A stretch of DNA of 64,000 nucleotides from Branchipolynoe longqiensis. Its lineage: Eukaryota > Annelida > Polychaeta > Phyllodocida > Polynoidae. Made by a program: the position numbers and the translations under genes. This document shows positions 31,152-42,042 of this stretch, one piece after another; position 1 is the stretch's first letter; each line of letters opens with the position of its first letter. The stretch spans positions 88,325,865 through 88,389,864 of the forward strand of contig CM059190.1 of NCBI GenBank assembly GCA_030323885.1, written 5' to 3'. The notes beneath the pieces are model-generated. The model was not told the origin of the DNA. It saw only the letters and a program-made list of their open reading frames with translations, and made no database searches.

Positions 31152-32320
31152 AAATGTGTGTCTGTTGTCTGCTTGTGTCTGTCTGTCTATGTATGTCTGT
31201 ATGTATCTGTGTGTGTGTATGTCTGTGTGTGTCCATCTGTGTGTTTCTGTGCTGTGTATGTATGTGTGTATGTATGTGTGTATGTATGTCTGTGGTGTCT
31301 GTGTGTGTATGGATGTGTCTGTCTGTGTATGTCTGTATGTGTGTGTGTCTGTGTATGTATGTGTGTGCATGTATATGTGTGTCTGCCTCTGCCTGTGTGC
31401 GGCTGTCTATGTGTTTCTGTATGTGGGTGTGTCTCTCTCTCTGCAAAGTCAGGTCAGGTGTATGTGTCTGTGTATGTCGGGTGTGTGCATATCTGTGTGT
31501 CTGTGTGTGCTGTCTATGCATGTCTGTCTGTGTGTGTCTATCTATGTGTGTCTGTCTGTGTGTGTATATGTATGTGTGGTAATGTCTGTGTGTGTATGTG
31601 TGTGTATGTATGTGTATCTATGTGTGTCTGTGTATGTATGTGTGTATGTATGCATGTGTATGTATGTGTGTCTGTGTGTGTATGTATGTGTGTATGTCTG
31701 TGTGTGTCTGTCTGTGTGTGTCTGTCTGTGGGTGTCTGTGTGTGTCTGTGTGTGTGTGTGTGGCTCTCTCTCTGCAAAGTCAGGTTGGGTGTATGTGTGT
31801 CTGTGTATGTCAGGTGTGTGCATGTGTTTCTGTGTATGTGTGTGCTGTCTGTGTATGTCTGTCTGTGTGTGCCTATCTATGGGTGCCTGTATGTGTGTGT
31901 ATGTCTGTGTATGTATGTCTGTGTGTGTATGGCTGTGTGTGTATGTCTGTGTGTATGTGTGTCTGTGTGTATGTATATGTATGTGTGTCTGTGTGTGTAT
32001 GTCTATGTGTGTATGTCTCTGCATGTCTGTCTGTGTGTATGTCTGCGTGTGTCTGTCTGGGGGTGTCTGTGTGTGTGTGTGTGTGTGGCTCTCTCTGCAA
32101 AGTCAGGTTGGGTGTATGTGTGTCTGTGTATGTCGGGTGTGTGCATCTCTGTGTGTTTCTGTGTATGTGTGTGCTGTGTGTGCATGTCTGTCTGTGTGTG
32201 CCTATCTATGGGTGTATGTCTGTGTGTGTATGTCTGTGTGTGTATGTCTTGTGTGTGTATGTCTGTGTGTGTATGTCTGTGTGTATGTCTGTCTCTGTGT
32301 CTCTGTAAAATCAGGTCAGG
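31152..32320. repeat. TG/TATG/TCTG minisatellite with higher-order repeat
   Basis: Over 1.1 kb of TGTGTATGTCTG-type sequence. A non-TG marker, GCAAAGTCAGGT, recurs at about 31442, 31776 and 32096, with a variant at 32306. This reveals a superimposed period of about 320-335 bp. Frames of up to 461 codons here are pure low complexity. Confidence 0.9.
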
Positions 32321-32335
32321 AAACACACAGACACA

Positions 32336-32637
32336 TACACACACATCCACCTCATATCCCCTTCCCCTCTATGACCCTGCACAGCAGGCCTACTTGGTTG
32401 GGGGGGCTAATGGGGTCACGAGATTGGCCTAATTGGTTAATGGCCTTCCTGCATAATGAGGGTTTCAAACTGAGTGTTCAAAGGGGTGAGGTTATAAACT
32501 CACTGGTTATTCTGTATATACTGTCCCAAATCATTAGCTAATAGACCAATATCTAAGTTGGATATATAGCATCAAATGTAAGTAGTTGTTTTAATTTTGA
32601 CAAAATTATATTTCATCGGACCATGCAACTTTAAAGT
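32336..32637 (+). mobile_element. Uninterrupted copy of the dispersed repeat split at 19660/21187
   Basis: It reads continuously through CCAATATCTAAGTTGGATAT (32541), the point at which the other copy is interrupted, and ends TTTCATCGGACCATGCAACT followed by TTAAA. A run of 13 G follows near 32655. Confidence 0.75.
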
Positions 32638-32794
32638 ATTGGACCTATAGGGTCGGGGGGGGGGGGAGTCACTTATTCACACTATTCACACGTGACCTAA
32701 TTCGGCATCAGAATGAGTCTGAGTAAGCATCGGTATTGGAAATGGCCATAAGACACTACTGTGTGCCGATGTGTATGAACTACGACATAAATTA

Positions 32795-33205
32795 AAGGAG
32801 TCAAATTTGAAGATATTCACTTTTGAAACTATCATATTCATTTTTGCATACCTTTTTTCTATTTATTGGTCAATTTTGCCAATCTTTTCTTAAATTCAAA
32901 ATTGCATAACTTTCTTAATATATATATATTTAAAAAATATATTTTAACCCTTTTAAAGCTTTTATTAATTTGTAATTACTAAGACTAGTTGTTTAACTGT
33001 GTTGCACAGATAACTATGCTCACAGTGCTGCATTACATGATACCACCATAACTATGCAGACTTGAAGTTGACAGTCCCATTGAATGGGAAAATCACCATG
33101 CAAGGGTCACCCAATCTTTGTGAAAATTGACCAATAGATAGAAAACAGGTCTGCAAAAATGAATATGGTAGTTTCAAAAATGGATACCCTCAAATTTGAG
33201 TGATT
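32795..33205. mobile_element. MITE with long imperfect TIRs
   Basis: The left arm (CAAATTTGAAGATATTCACT ... CATATTCATTTTTGCATACC ... TATTGGTCAATTTT) is repeated in reverse complement at about 33115-33205 (AAAATTGACCAATAGATAG ... AAAAATGAATATGGTAGTTT ... CTCAAATTTGAG). The arms are about 85 bp. A partial arm lies at 18185-18275. Confidence 0.75.
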
Positions 33206-33535
33206 TCGAGAGGTATTGGTCGACGAAAAAGCATTCACATTACTTTTCATACAGAAGTGCCTCACATATGCGTACATGGCCTCGGTCTGGTTTCAACATG
33301 GTCGCGGCATGAATAGTGTGAATACCAACATAATGTGTGTAGGCTGAAGCTGTGACCCGGCCTGCTGGGTCGCAGCTTAACTTCCTTCCTGATGGACAAG
33401 CGGAACTAGGAATACCTGCATTGGGCTTACTCATCAAATGCAGACAGCCGACTTTCCACATTCCACTGCTCCTTGCCCTTATCCTACTAATATCAAGTGC
33501 CAGTCTTGGTAGTGACAGGCATACATTTTTGTGTT

Positions 33536-33612
33536 GTTGGTTTGACTCGGCCAGGTGTTCGGACCCGCGACCTGTCGCACGAAAAACTGGTGCTTAAGTG
33601 GTTCGGCCATAC
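33536..33612 (-). mobile_element. SINE head fragment
   Basis: GGTTTGACTCGGCCAGGTGT and GGTTCGGCCATACC match the reverse complement of a tRNA-like SINE head; the body is absent. Confidence 0.5.
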
Positions 33613-33935
33613 CTATATATATATATTGATAAGTATTATCTGGTAGTCAATCCATAATGATTGTTTGATTTACTCTTGAGATTTGATGGAGGAGCATACA
33701 TAGTATGGGATTTTAAGGTGGTATGCAGACTTTTTTTGCCGATGGAATAAAACAGAACACAATGGAATAAAGCGCTATAAAACATCATATATTTTTTTAT
33801 TAATAATAGAATATTTGTAAACTCAGGTTGTACGTAGCTGCGTATACCTAATAGGAAGCTAGGCCCCTGTGATATAGTGGCTGTTTTTGTTCCGCTGGTG
33901 AAGACCTCGTTTCCTCTATGTACAAAAAAAAAAGA

Positions 33936-33978
33936 TCTGATATGACCTTGGATTTTTCCAGGATGTAAAACCCCGAAC
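33936..33978 (+). mobile_element. SINE 3' tail next to an alpha-catenin acceptor
   Basis: CTGATATGACCTTGGATTTT and CCAGGATGTAAAACCCCGAA match the 3' tail of the Leu-head SINE. It ends about 25 bp before the splice acceptor at 34003. Confidence 0.65.
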
Positions 33979-34003
33979 AAAACAATATTCTCTCTTTTTG
34001 TAG

Positions 34004-34193
34004 GTCACCACTCTTGTGAACCAGAAAGGACCGTCAAAGAAAAAGAAGGGGCGTTCTAAAAAGGCACATGTGCTCAGTGCAGCTGTGCAGAAGGCGACGG
34101 AGAACTTCATTGAGCGAGGTGAAGAGATCGCCAGTGAAAACCCTGAAATTCGGTCAGAGATGCTCTCTGCAGTCGAGGACGTGAAGAAAACCG
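34004..34193 (+). CDS. Alpha-catenin, second coding exon
   Basis: The acceptor CTCTCTTTTTGTAG ends at 34003, and the exon continues exon 1 in phase 0. It reads VTTLVNQKGPSKKKKGRSKK, then AHVLSAAVQKATENFIERGE, EIASENPEIR and SEMLSAVEDVKKTG, and ends in phase 1 at donor CCG/GTAAGC. This is the conserved alpha-catenin segment that starts V-T-T-L-V-N and has the basic K-K-x-x-R-S-K-K patch, followed by the helices that contact beta-catenin and form the homodimer. Together the two exons give the first 100 residues. The remaining roughly 800 residues (vinculin-homology and actin-binding domains) are not in the 29.8 kb that follow, so intron 2 is very long, as in other animals. Correct splicing phase and intact frame argue for a functional gene. 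Confidence 0.95.
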
Positions 34194-34709
34194 GTAAGCC
34201 ACCCACCTTAAACGTCCGGTTACCTGGTCTTTACCGGGTAGCCATCCTCATATTACCTTTTTTTGGGGTGTAATTTTATTTAGAGCTGCATAGTTCTTTG
34301 AAATCAACTCATTTTCTTATCCAAAGTGCTGCACTAATTAGACATTTAGTGCCACAAAGAAGGAATAATGGGTTCATACAGTAGAACCTGTCTCTGCTGA
34401 AGCCAATAATGTCCAGCAGTTCGACAGGTTTTCACTTCGAGTATCTTGATGAAGTTCTTAAAATTATATTTCAAATTAAGGTAAAGTTGATTATAATAAT
34501 CAACCTAATGTATTTATTTTTCAAATATGGTAGAAATTTAAAGCCATATGATTTTGCACCTTTAAATAAATATTCATATTGTAGATATATATAAACTGTA
34601 TTACGAATATAACTTGTGAATATCCATGGAATACTCGCCCTAGTGTTCCTGTGCATTTCATTCAGGCTACATTCTGGGTCGGAGCTCAAATCGCCGTGTT
34701 CTGTCCTAT
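34194..34709 (+). other. Start of alpha-catenin intron 2, no other gene
   Basis: CAGTAGAACCTGTCTCTGC at about 34380 resembles a pogo/Tc1-type terminus but no partner end was found. Confidence 0.5.
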
Positions 34710-35045
34710 TTAAAGTTGCATAGTCCGATGGTTTTAAGATTCTGTCATTTTCTGACAAAAATATATTAGGTTGATCGTTATAATCTACCTTACTTTTAGT
34801 TTGAAGTAACTTTTATTTTATATTGCTAATGTTAGATATTTCTTTTATGTGCAAACATGCAAAGTTAATTTTGGCAAGCATGCAACAATTCTAATGCCAT
34901 AGGCTTCTAGTTCTACAGATTCTATTAAATTGCCTCAGCATTTCCCTTCTATGTTCCGACAAATGGTTAGATATGTAGAATCAAATCTCGATAATTGTTT
35001 TGGTTTTGAAAATTTGATACTTTCATCGGACTATGTAGCTCTAAG
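34710..35045 (+). mobile_element. TTAA MITE, full copy
   Basis: TTAAAGTTGCATAGTCCGAT at the left and CATCGGACTATGTAGCTCTA at the right; the right TTAA is mutated. Confidence 0.75.
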
Positions 35046-36041
35046 GAGGGAAAGGTAAGGTGGAATCATATAGGTTATAACTAATATTATAGTTAATTAT
35101 AAGGTATTGGTAAGTGACTTCAAATTCCACTAAAATGCGAAGACGGCTCTCCAATACTTATTATTTTTCTAAGGCCGTGGACAGCTTATTTATGGTGGTC
35201 CTCCATAAGTACTTACTGCTGAGTTTAAGCGATTTCGCGGATTTCCGTGATTTCTTTTTGTATTCGCCGATTAACGTTCAGAACATGCCATTATATATAT
35301 GACAGCCCGTCCGATGTTGCTAAGAAATAAAACCCCGACAAACCAGATATGATAGCAATTGGTTAGTTCCAATCACGTTCTTATATGACCTTAGATGTTG
35401 GTAGAACATGAAACCCAAACAAGAAAGTTGGGTATGAGCAATCACACCAACCTGACTTCCGGCATTTTCACGCGATTCCCTGGCAATGCTAATACTATTG
35501 GAGGGAGGGGGTGCACACTCTATGGCACTCTCAGCAGGCTGTTGGCCAAGCGCCCTTGCGCAGCTCAAGTGTATCTTGACCCGGATAGCAGGCAACTAGA
35601 CCCATGGCGCCACTCGCTCCACAAATTTCACATGGTGGTCTTGGGTTGGAAGCCTGGCAAGCACTCCCTGCCTTTGGGTGGACATGGTGTTTCATCAATG
35701 TTATTTTCATTGAGTGAATGTAATCGTTTATGTTGTGGTGCTCTATGAATGATGACGTGGCTTTTTGTGGACCCCTGGGTTTTTTTGGTGACAAGTTTTC
35801 TATTCTGCCCATAACGTATAAGCTCCTGTGAGGGTGCTTGTTTTCAATGCTGGACAGCTGTGATACTGGATTGGTCTGGTCCCGCACTCAGGAATGTTTA
35901 CCTGATCTGCATATGATAACTTAGCCTACTATATACATCTACCCAGATGACATACAGGCCTGCAGGAGAGGATCCCGTCCCATTGTGGTTTGTTACAGCA
36001 TCCTTTCACCCACACGCTGTCCTTAGATAGTACACCTGTCC
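35046..36041. other. Intronic DNA with degraded repeat fragments
   Basis: Fragments of the GCGGATTTCCG element (about 35230 and 35455; full copy at 50770) and a SINE tail at about 35375-35410 are visible. No gene. Confidence 0.45.
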
Positions 36042-36383
36042 TTAAAGCTGCATAGTCTGATGAAGCATCAAATTTTCAAAACCAAAACAAGTATCTCAAT
36101 TTGATTCTACATATCTAACCTAAATACTGGTGCACTTGTCACCACATAGAAGGGAATACTGAGGCAATTTAATAGAACCTATTACTGCAGAAACCTATGG
36201 TGTCAGAATTTTGGCAAGCTTGCCAAAACTAATTTTGCTTGTTTGCACTTCAAATATCTCAAAAGTTAGCTATTTAAAATAAGTTACTTAAAATGAAAGT
36301 AGGGTAGATTATAACGATCAACCTAATATGTTTATCTCAGAAAATGACAGAAACTCAAAACCCATCGGACTATGCAACTTTAA
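36042..36383 (-). mobile_element. TTAA MITE with perfect 20 bp central palindrome
   Basis: TTAA at both edges, inverted ends and TTTTGGCAAGCTTGCCAAAA at 36209-36228. Confidence 0.8.
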
Positions 36384-36617
36384 CTATTAGTCCATCTCGG
36401 CTCCCTGATGCAAGCGCTCTACCCACGTCTACCTGTATATCTGGCATTTTACTTGTGGAGGTCGGTACACCTCACTACTCTTCTTTCCCTGGAGTTTTAG
36501 GTTTCATACTTACAATTACAAATATCCAGGCAGTGTATTTCCATGCTGTGTGTACTCTGTGGAAAAGGCCTATGCACATCCTCAATTCAGCATTTGAAAA
36601 AGCATGATTAGCAGTTA

Positions 36618-36935
36618 TTAACACTGAATGCAATCCATGCTGTGGGAGATCGGGGGTTCGGTTCCCGGTCGACTCAAACCAATGACTTATGAAATTGATA
36701 CTTGTCGCTTCCTAGCCTGGCGCTCTGCATTAATAGGATAGGGCAAGGCCTGATTAGCACAATGTCAGGATAGTGTGACTGAGTGGGATATCCGGGTCCT
36801 GATCCTGGTGGGCTGATTTCCCGGTGGGGCAGACCTATAAAGTCGCCATGAGTGCGCAATGTCACAAGTCGGTACCTGTGCTGATATGACCTTAACTGTT
36901 GCCAGGATGTTGAACTCCAACAACCAACCAATCCC
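36618..36935 (+). mobile_element. Leu-head SINE copy
   Basis: GGTTCGGTTCCCGGTCGACT (B box region), CAATGACTTATGAAATTGAT, GTCAGGATAGTGTGACTGAG and the GATATGACCTTAACTGTTGC tail follow in order. Confidence 0.75.
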
Positions 36936-36974
36936 TGCTCCGACGTCACTGATAATTATGACCTCGCTACTTCA

Positions 36975-37474
36975 GCTGTGGTGATTGCTGCGTTCATGCG
37001 GTACTCGTGAATATGGTGAACTTCCCACTTACTGCCGGTGAACACGACCATGTAAACTGAGAGCGTTCATTTGGCAATTAGCGGTAAACATGTTTCATGC
37101 TGGGCGATAATAGAGGCATTGTCAATGACCGTGAGCAATCTTCATACAGAAAAAGTGAAATATCTCTAAAACCACACCACCTAGAAACAAATCGCTTGGT
37201 ACACATATAGAAAACATCTTTACCAAAAAGATTATATCAAATTTATATGGTTAGAGTTCTTGATTTCTATTATTTTTTTAGTAAAACTAATGTTTTGTAC
37301 CGCGGAAACTGGCGGAAACTGCGACACTGCCATTTCTTCACAAGTGGTGAATAACAAGCCGCTTAAAAAATCTCCAGTTCACAGGTGGTGTTCACGAGTT
37401 GTGAAGTCACTTGAACGCAATTCACAGGTTGTGAAGTCGGAAACACCATATTCATCAGTTCATGTGAACACAGC
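36975..37474. mobile_element. Palindromic foldback element, GTGAAC/TTCACG words, with insert
   Basis: The left arm GCTGCGTTCATGCGGTACTC ... GTGAATATGGTGAAC pairs with the right arm ending CCATATTCATCAGTTCATGT plus GAACACAGC. The interior words are GTGAAC and GTTCAC. An inverted copy of the 206 bp unit of 39598-40216 occupies about 37118-37310. Confidence 0.6.
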
Positions 37475-38110
37475 ATAATTCCCACCTAAGAGAGGTGTCA
37501 TTAAAACCAGGCAGGCGGGTATTACGATTAACATTTGGGTTCGATATCATGGTGCTGTTTGGTTTTGTTTTTAATTAATTTAATTAATAAAATAACATGC
37601 TTCTTCAGTCAGTCATTGCTAATGTATGAGCAAATTGCTAGTCATTATTATGTTTTAAAGGCTCCTTCTTATGAAAGAGACATGTTACTTGTTAGACATG
37701 TGAATGTGTATTGTACATAACATTAAGTATTCAATAAACACTTGACCTATGCTGCCGACACGGCGTAAAGAAACCACCAATCAATCATCTTCGTAATTTT
37801 GTTTGACTCGGATATGTATTAATTCTGGTTAATGACCAAAATAACCTTCCAGTTACATCTCGTGCATCTAGATTGATATTATTTTATTTTATATTGAATA
37901 ATTGTGTCGTGATTATGGAAATTAGATAAGAAGCAACATAATGGCTCACCATAATGTGATTAGGATAATGGGGTACAACTTGAATGCTTTCTAGTGCTTC
38001 CCCATTTCCGTTATGCCAACTTTTATATCCATCGTTGCATGATTAGATGTGTTGCCACTGTGCTGCAATCATGTAACTTACAACTCTTTCGCAACTAGGT
38101 GTTTTTCGCA
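37475..38110. other. No gene or repeat recognised
   Basis: AT-rich intronic DNA. Confidence 0.4.
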
Positions 38111-38111
38111 C

Positions 38112-38801
38112 ACAGAGAAATGACAACGCTATTCCGCTGCCACGGTATTGCTTCTGCTGCTTATGTCGCTAGAATAAATTATATCTGAAATTAAACCTGG
38201 CAGTTCTGAATCGATTTGGTGAAGATCCACCACCCGTTCTTTTTTTTCCCCCTTTCTTTTTTCCTTCCTTCTTTTGTCCTTCTTAAAATGAGGTCATGCG
38301 ATAAATTACTAGTCTTTGAACACCGGATGGGATGGCCGAATGAGTTGAGCGTCCGTCTCCCGGTTTGGTAGATCGTGGAATTCGAACTCATGGGTTCGAA
38401 CCCTGGTCGAGTCAAACCAATGACTTAAAAATTGATACTTGTCGCTCCCTAGCCAGGCACTCGGCATTAATAGGATAGGGCAAGAGGTGGTTGGTTCAGT
38501 GTCAGGATAATGTGACTGTGGAATATCAGGTCATGGTTCTGGTGGCCTGGATTCTCAGTGGGGCAGCACTGTAAAGTCGCCTTGAGTGGGCACTGTCACA
38601 AGTCGGTACCCATCCTTATATGACCTTAGATGTTGCCAGGATGTAAAGCTCCAACAATCAACCAACCCACACGGAGAAATCATAACGCTATACTGCTGCC
38701 ATGGTATTGCTTCTGCTGCTTATATCGCTAGAAATATTTTTATCTGAAATTAAACCTGGCAGTTTGAATAGATTTGGTCAAGATCCCCTTCTCCTCTGCC
38801 C

Positions 38802-38832
<31 letters not shown>

Positions 38833-38905
38833 ACTTAAAAAAAAAAAACACCAACCAAAACAACTAAATGAGGTCATGCGATAAATTACTAGTCTTTGAC
38901 CGGAT
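38112..38905 (+). repeat. Local tandem duplication, one unit carrying a SINE
   Basis: Bases 38112-38325 and 38673-38910 match from CACACRGAGAAATSA through GGTATTGCTTCTGCTGCTTA and AATTAAACCTGGCAGTT to GAGGTCATGCGATAAATTAC. A SINE (38325-38672) separates them. The second unit has a poly-C plus CA tract at 38801-38835. Confidence 0.75.
38325..38672 (+). mobile_element. Leu-head SINE, complete
   Basis: Head GATGGGATGGCCGAATGAGT, B box GGGTTCGAACCCTGG, body with GCATTAATAGGATAGGGCAA and GTCAGGATAATGTGACTGTG, and tail CTTATATGACCTTAGATGTT. Confidence 0.85.
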
Positions 38906-38944
38906 GGCCTGAGAATTTGGATCCTCGAATGTGCGTCATCTTAT

Positions 38945-39434
38945 GGTGCTGTCACATTACGACGTTTCTCGCCAACACGCGTTGATGTGTGTCACTTTTT
39001 GGCGAAACGTCGGGAGACGTCAGGAAGCTTTAGGCGCGCATTTGTTTTCGTTGATCTACAGCGACGGTCGGCAGCACGCGTCAGGCGATCGGCGAAGTAT
39101 TGTGTTTGCACAAAACTTTCGACAATGCGCGGGTGCCAACATTATGGCGACGTCAGAAGCACGTCGACATCGCTGGAATAACGATATGCACACACCGCGT
39201 GCGCGTGAAGCTCGTTCCTACACGTTGTGCCAAACTGTTGCTTTTTTTTGTCTGTTGTTGTTTTATGTCCTACCAACATCTAAGGTCAAACTTTTTTGTT
39301 TTTTTTGCACAACGTCGGCTGCACGCGACCAATAAGTTGCGCTGATGCCGAAAAGCTTGACGTTTCTCGACGATTTAAAGTGATTTTGCGCGTTGGCGGC
39401 ACACGGGCGAGATACGTTGTAGTGTGACAGGGCT
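38945..39434. mobile_element. Palindromic foldback element with nested SINE tail
   Basis: The left end GGTGCTGTCACATTACGACG and right end, the reverse complement of AGCCCTGTCACACTACAACG, extend about 30 bp into the shared block TCTCGCC. The interior is rich in CGTCG, GCGCG and ACGTCGG words. Bases 39239-39292 are an inserted SINE 3' tail in reverse orientation. Confidence 0.75.
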
Positions 39435-39527
39435 ATCAGCTAAACAAAATAATAATAATAATAATAAAAGGCCGTAGTCTTTGCTCCTTTCCCGGATGTA
39501 AAATCTACATACGGAGATTGCCCAAAT

Positions 39528-40315
39528 ACAGGGTATTCCCGTGACGTCATCAAACGGAAGTGCGGCCATTGTGGCGATATCAACCAGTAAACAACCTGAC
39601 AATGCATTGAGGTTACCGATACGCGCAGTGCAAAAAGTCTATTTCATTCAAAATAATAGAAATGCAGAACCCTAACCATATAAATTTAATATAATCTATT
39701 CGTTGAATATGTTTTCTATATGTGTACCAAGCGATTTGTTTCTAGTTGGTGTGGTTTTAGAGATATTTCACTTTTTCTATATGAAGATTGCTCACAACCA
39801 TTGACAATGCATTGAGTTTGCCGGTATGCGCAGTGCAAAACATTAGTTCTATTCAAAACTAATAGAAATGCCGAACCCTAACCTTATAAATTTAATATAT
39901 TCTTTTTTGGTAAACACGTTTTCTATATGTGTACCAAGCGATTTGTTTCTAGGTGGTGTGGTTTTAGAGATATTTCACTTTTTCTGTATGAAGATTGCTC
40001 ACGACCATTGACAATGCCTTGACTTTGCCGGTACGCGCAGTGAAAAACCTTAGTTTTATTCAAAATCAATAGAAATCCAGAACCCTAACCGTATCAATTT
40101 AATATAATCTTTTTGGTAAACGTGTTTTCTATATGTGTACCAAGCGATTTGTTTCTAGGTGGTGTGGTTTTAGAGATATTTCACTTTTTCTGTATGAAGA
40201 TTGCTCACTGTCATCGACAATGCATTGAGTTTGTTGGGGTTGTTATTGTGGTTGTATCTCCACAATGGCCGCACTTCCGTTTAGCGTGACGTCAGTGCAT
40301 ACCCTATATAGCGGA
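39528..40315. mobile_element. TIR element containing a 206 bp tandem array
   Basis: The ends (AGGGTATTCCCGTGACGTCA ... ACGGAAGTGCGGCCATTGTGG, inverted at about 40250-40315) form TIRs of about 60 bp. Inside, three tandem units start GACAATGCATTGA at 39598, 39803 and 40010, and a fourth begins at 40216, giving periods of 205-207 bp. Single units are also found at 37118 (inverted) and 63330. Confidence 0.8.
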
Positions 40316-41697
40316 CGACAGGGTAACCCCACACCTGTCACCCACGTCCGCCTCATGCGCATGCTCATGCCCATATTAGGACTCCCTGCCGGAAGTTCCG
40401 CCCTCCCCTCTTCAAATTGAGCGCAGGAGGAAGGAATGTGGCATTAGTCATGAACTCAGGCCCTGTGTTGACCTTGGGTGTACATTACTAACACGAGATA
40501 AAACCCTCAAATTAAATTGAGCTATCTTTATTAATATGAATAAGCAATGCTATGACCGACCCCCGCTAAATGCTCGGGGAATTATTTATTTATTTATTTA
40601 TTTATTTATCAACACAGGTATATTATTACACAATCGCTGTCGTCCACCCTGCTTACTGTGTAGCAAAGTTTGATGAGCTATTTCCATTTCCGTTTGCTGG
40701 ATTTTGGTTATTCAACATGAGTATACAAATGGCGGCGCCCATATAGGGCTATTTCCGATTGCTGGATTTTGGTGATTTCATTTTCCACCTCTATTAGTAC
40801 GAGTATTGTTTATGTATATATTATACATGTGTTAGTCATTAGCCTCCCCGATGGGTGGGTCGGTATTATTATTAATGTTGTTTTTAATGCTGTAATTGAG
40901 TGTTCATACATCACATGCGTTATATCAGTGTGTCCGGTCCACAAACTGACAAAAGGCAATGATCAGTAGGTAAACCGGGGCGTGGCGTCTTGGTGGATGT
41001 GTGGGGTTAACTATTAGTGATACGTTCACCCGCGATGGCCTCTCCTTTTGGCGGGCTGCCAACTGGTCTATAAGTAACTACTCTACATGCACACTGCATG
41101 ATCCCAGTCCGCGAGCACGGCACCACTAACAGGTACACGGCCAGGGCAGTGGCACAGTCCTGCTTAGACAAAGGAAGGAGCTCATAGTCATAGTGAACGC
41201 TGTATATCACAGAGGGTTATTGTTGAACTCAGCTATGTATCCCCAACTTGTCTGATATCAGCATAGTATCTTAGTACGTACTCCAAACATAGCACTGGTT
41301 GCTGATTTTGACTGGCCATTGGGAAAGATAGGAGACTCGCTCTCACCACACTTTGAGTGAGTGCATCAGAGTTTAAAAAAAACAAAAAACTACTTTCACA
41401 GTAAAGTACAGATCACTAGCTTTAGTTTCGTATCCATTACGGCCGACTTCAGGTGCGGAAAATTTGAAAAATTGAGGTTTGAAAACTTTGGAACGAAAAA
41501 CATAGTAAAACATGATTTCACAAAATATTTTTTCGTGAAAAATATAATATTACACAGAAAAATTCTTTCTCTGCAAATCTGTGTTGATTGTTAACCACCA
41601 TTTAGCACTCATTCTCAGCAGTTTGGACTTAACCATAGAATGGGTATGCTAATTAGAGCAATCTAATTTTTTAGATTTGTTTAATGTTGATATAGCT
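40316..41697. other. Intronic DNA, no gene
   Basis: The only clear feature is a TTTA microsatellite at about 40580-40608. Confidence 0.5.
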
Positions 41698-41708
41698 TAA
41701 AGACAATG

Positions 41709-42042
41709 TTTGTTTGTTTGTTGTTGTTTTACGTCCTAGCAACATCTAAGGTCATATCAGGACGGGTACCAACTTGTGACAGTGCGCACTCATGCCTACT
41801 TTATAGTGCTGTCCCACTGGGAAACCAGGCCGCCGGCACCATGACCTGGTATCCCACTCAGTCACATTATCCTGACACTGAGCACACCAGTCCTTGCCCT
41901 ATCCTAATAATGCCGAGCGCCTGGCTAGTAAGCGACAAGTATCAATTTTAAAGTCATTGGTTTGACTCGACCGGTACTCGAACCCATGATCTACCAGCAC
42001 GGGAGACGGACGCTCTAACTCATTTGGCCATCCCGTCTGGTC
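41709..42042 (-). mobile_element. Leu-head SINE, complete, 11 bp target duplication
   Basis: Flanked by TAAAGACAATG at 41698-41708 and 42043-42053. The minus strand reads head GACGGGATGGCC to tail GACGTAAAACAACAACAAAC. Confidence 0.92.

Larger units (their letters stand above)
28391..34003 (+). other. Alpha-catenin intron 1
   Basis: A 5613 bp phase-0 intron between the two alpha-catenin exons. It contains a 180 bp tandem array, a TG-rich minisatellite, TIR elements and a SINE tail close to its acceptor. The stretches 28391-28915, 29640-30815 and 33205-33535 hold no gene that I can see. Confidence 0.85.

Noticed and set aside
31156..32541. 461-codon open frame rich in Cys and Val
   Set aside because: It lies wholly in TG/TATG repeats; all frames are open there because the repeat lacks stops.
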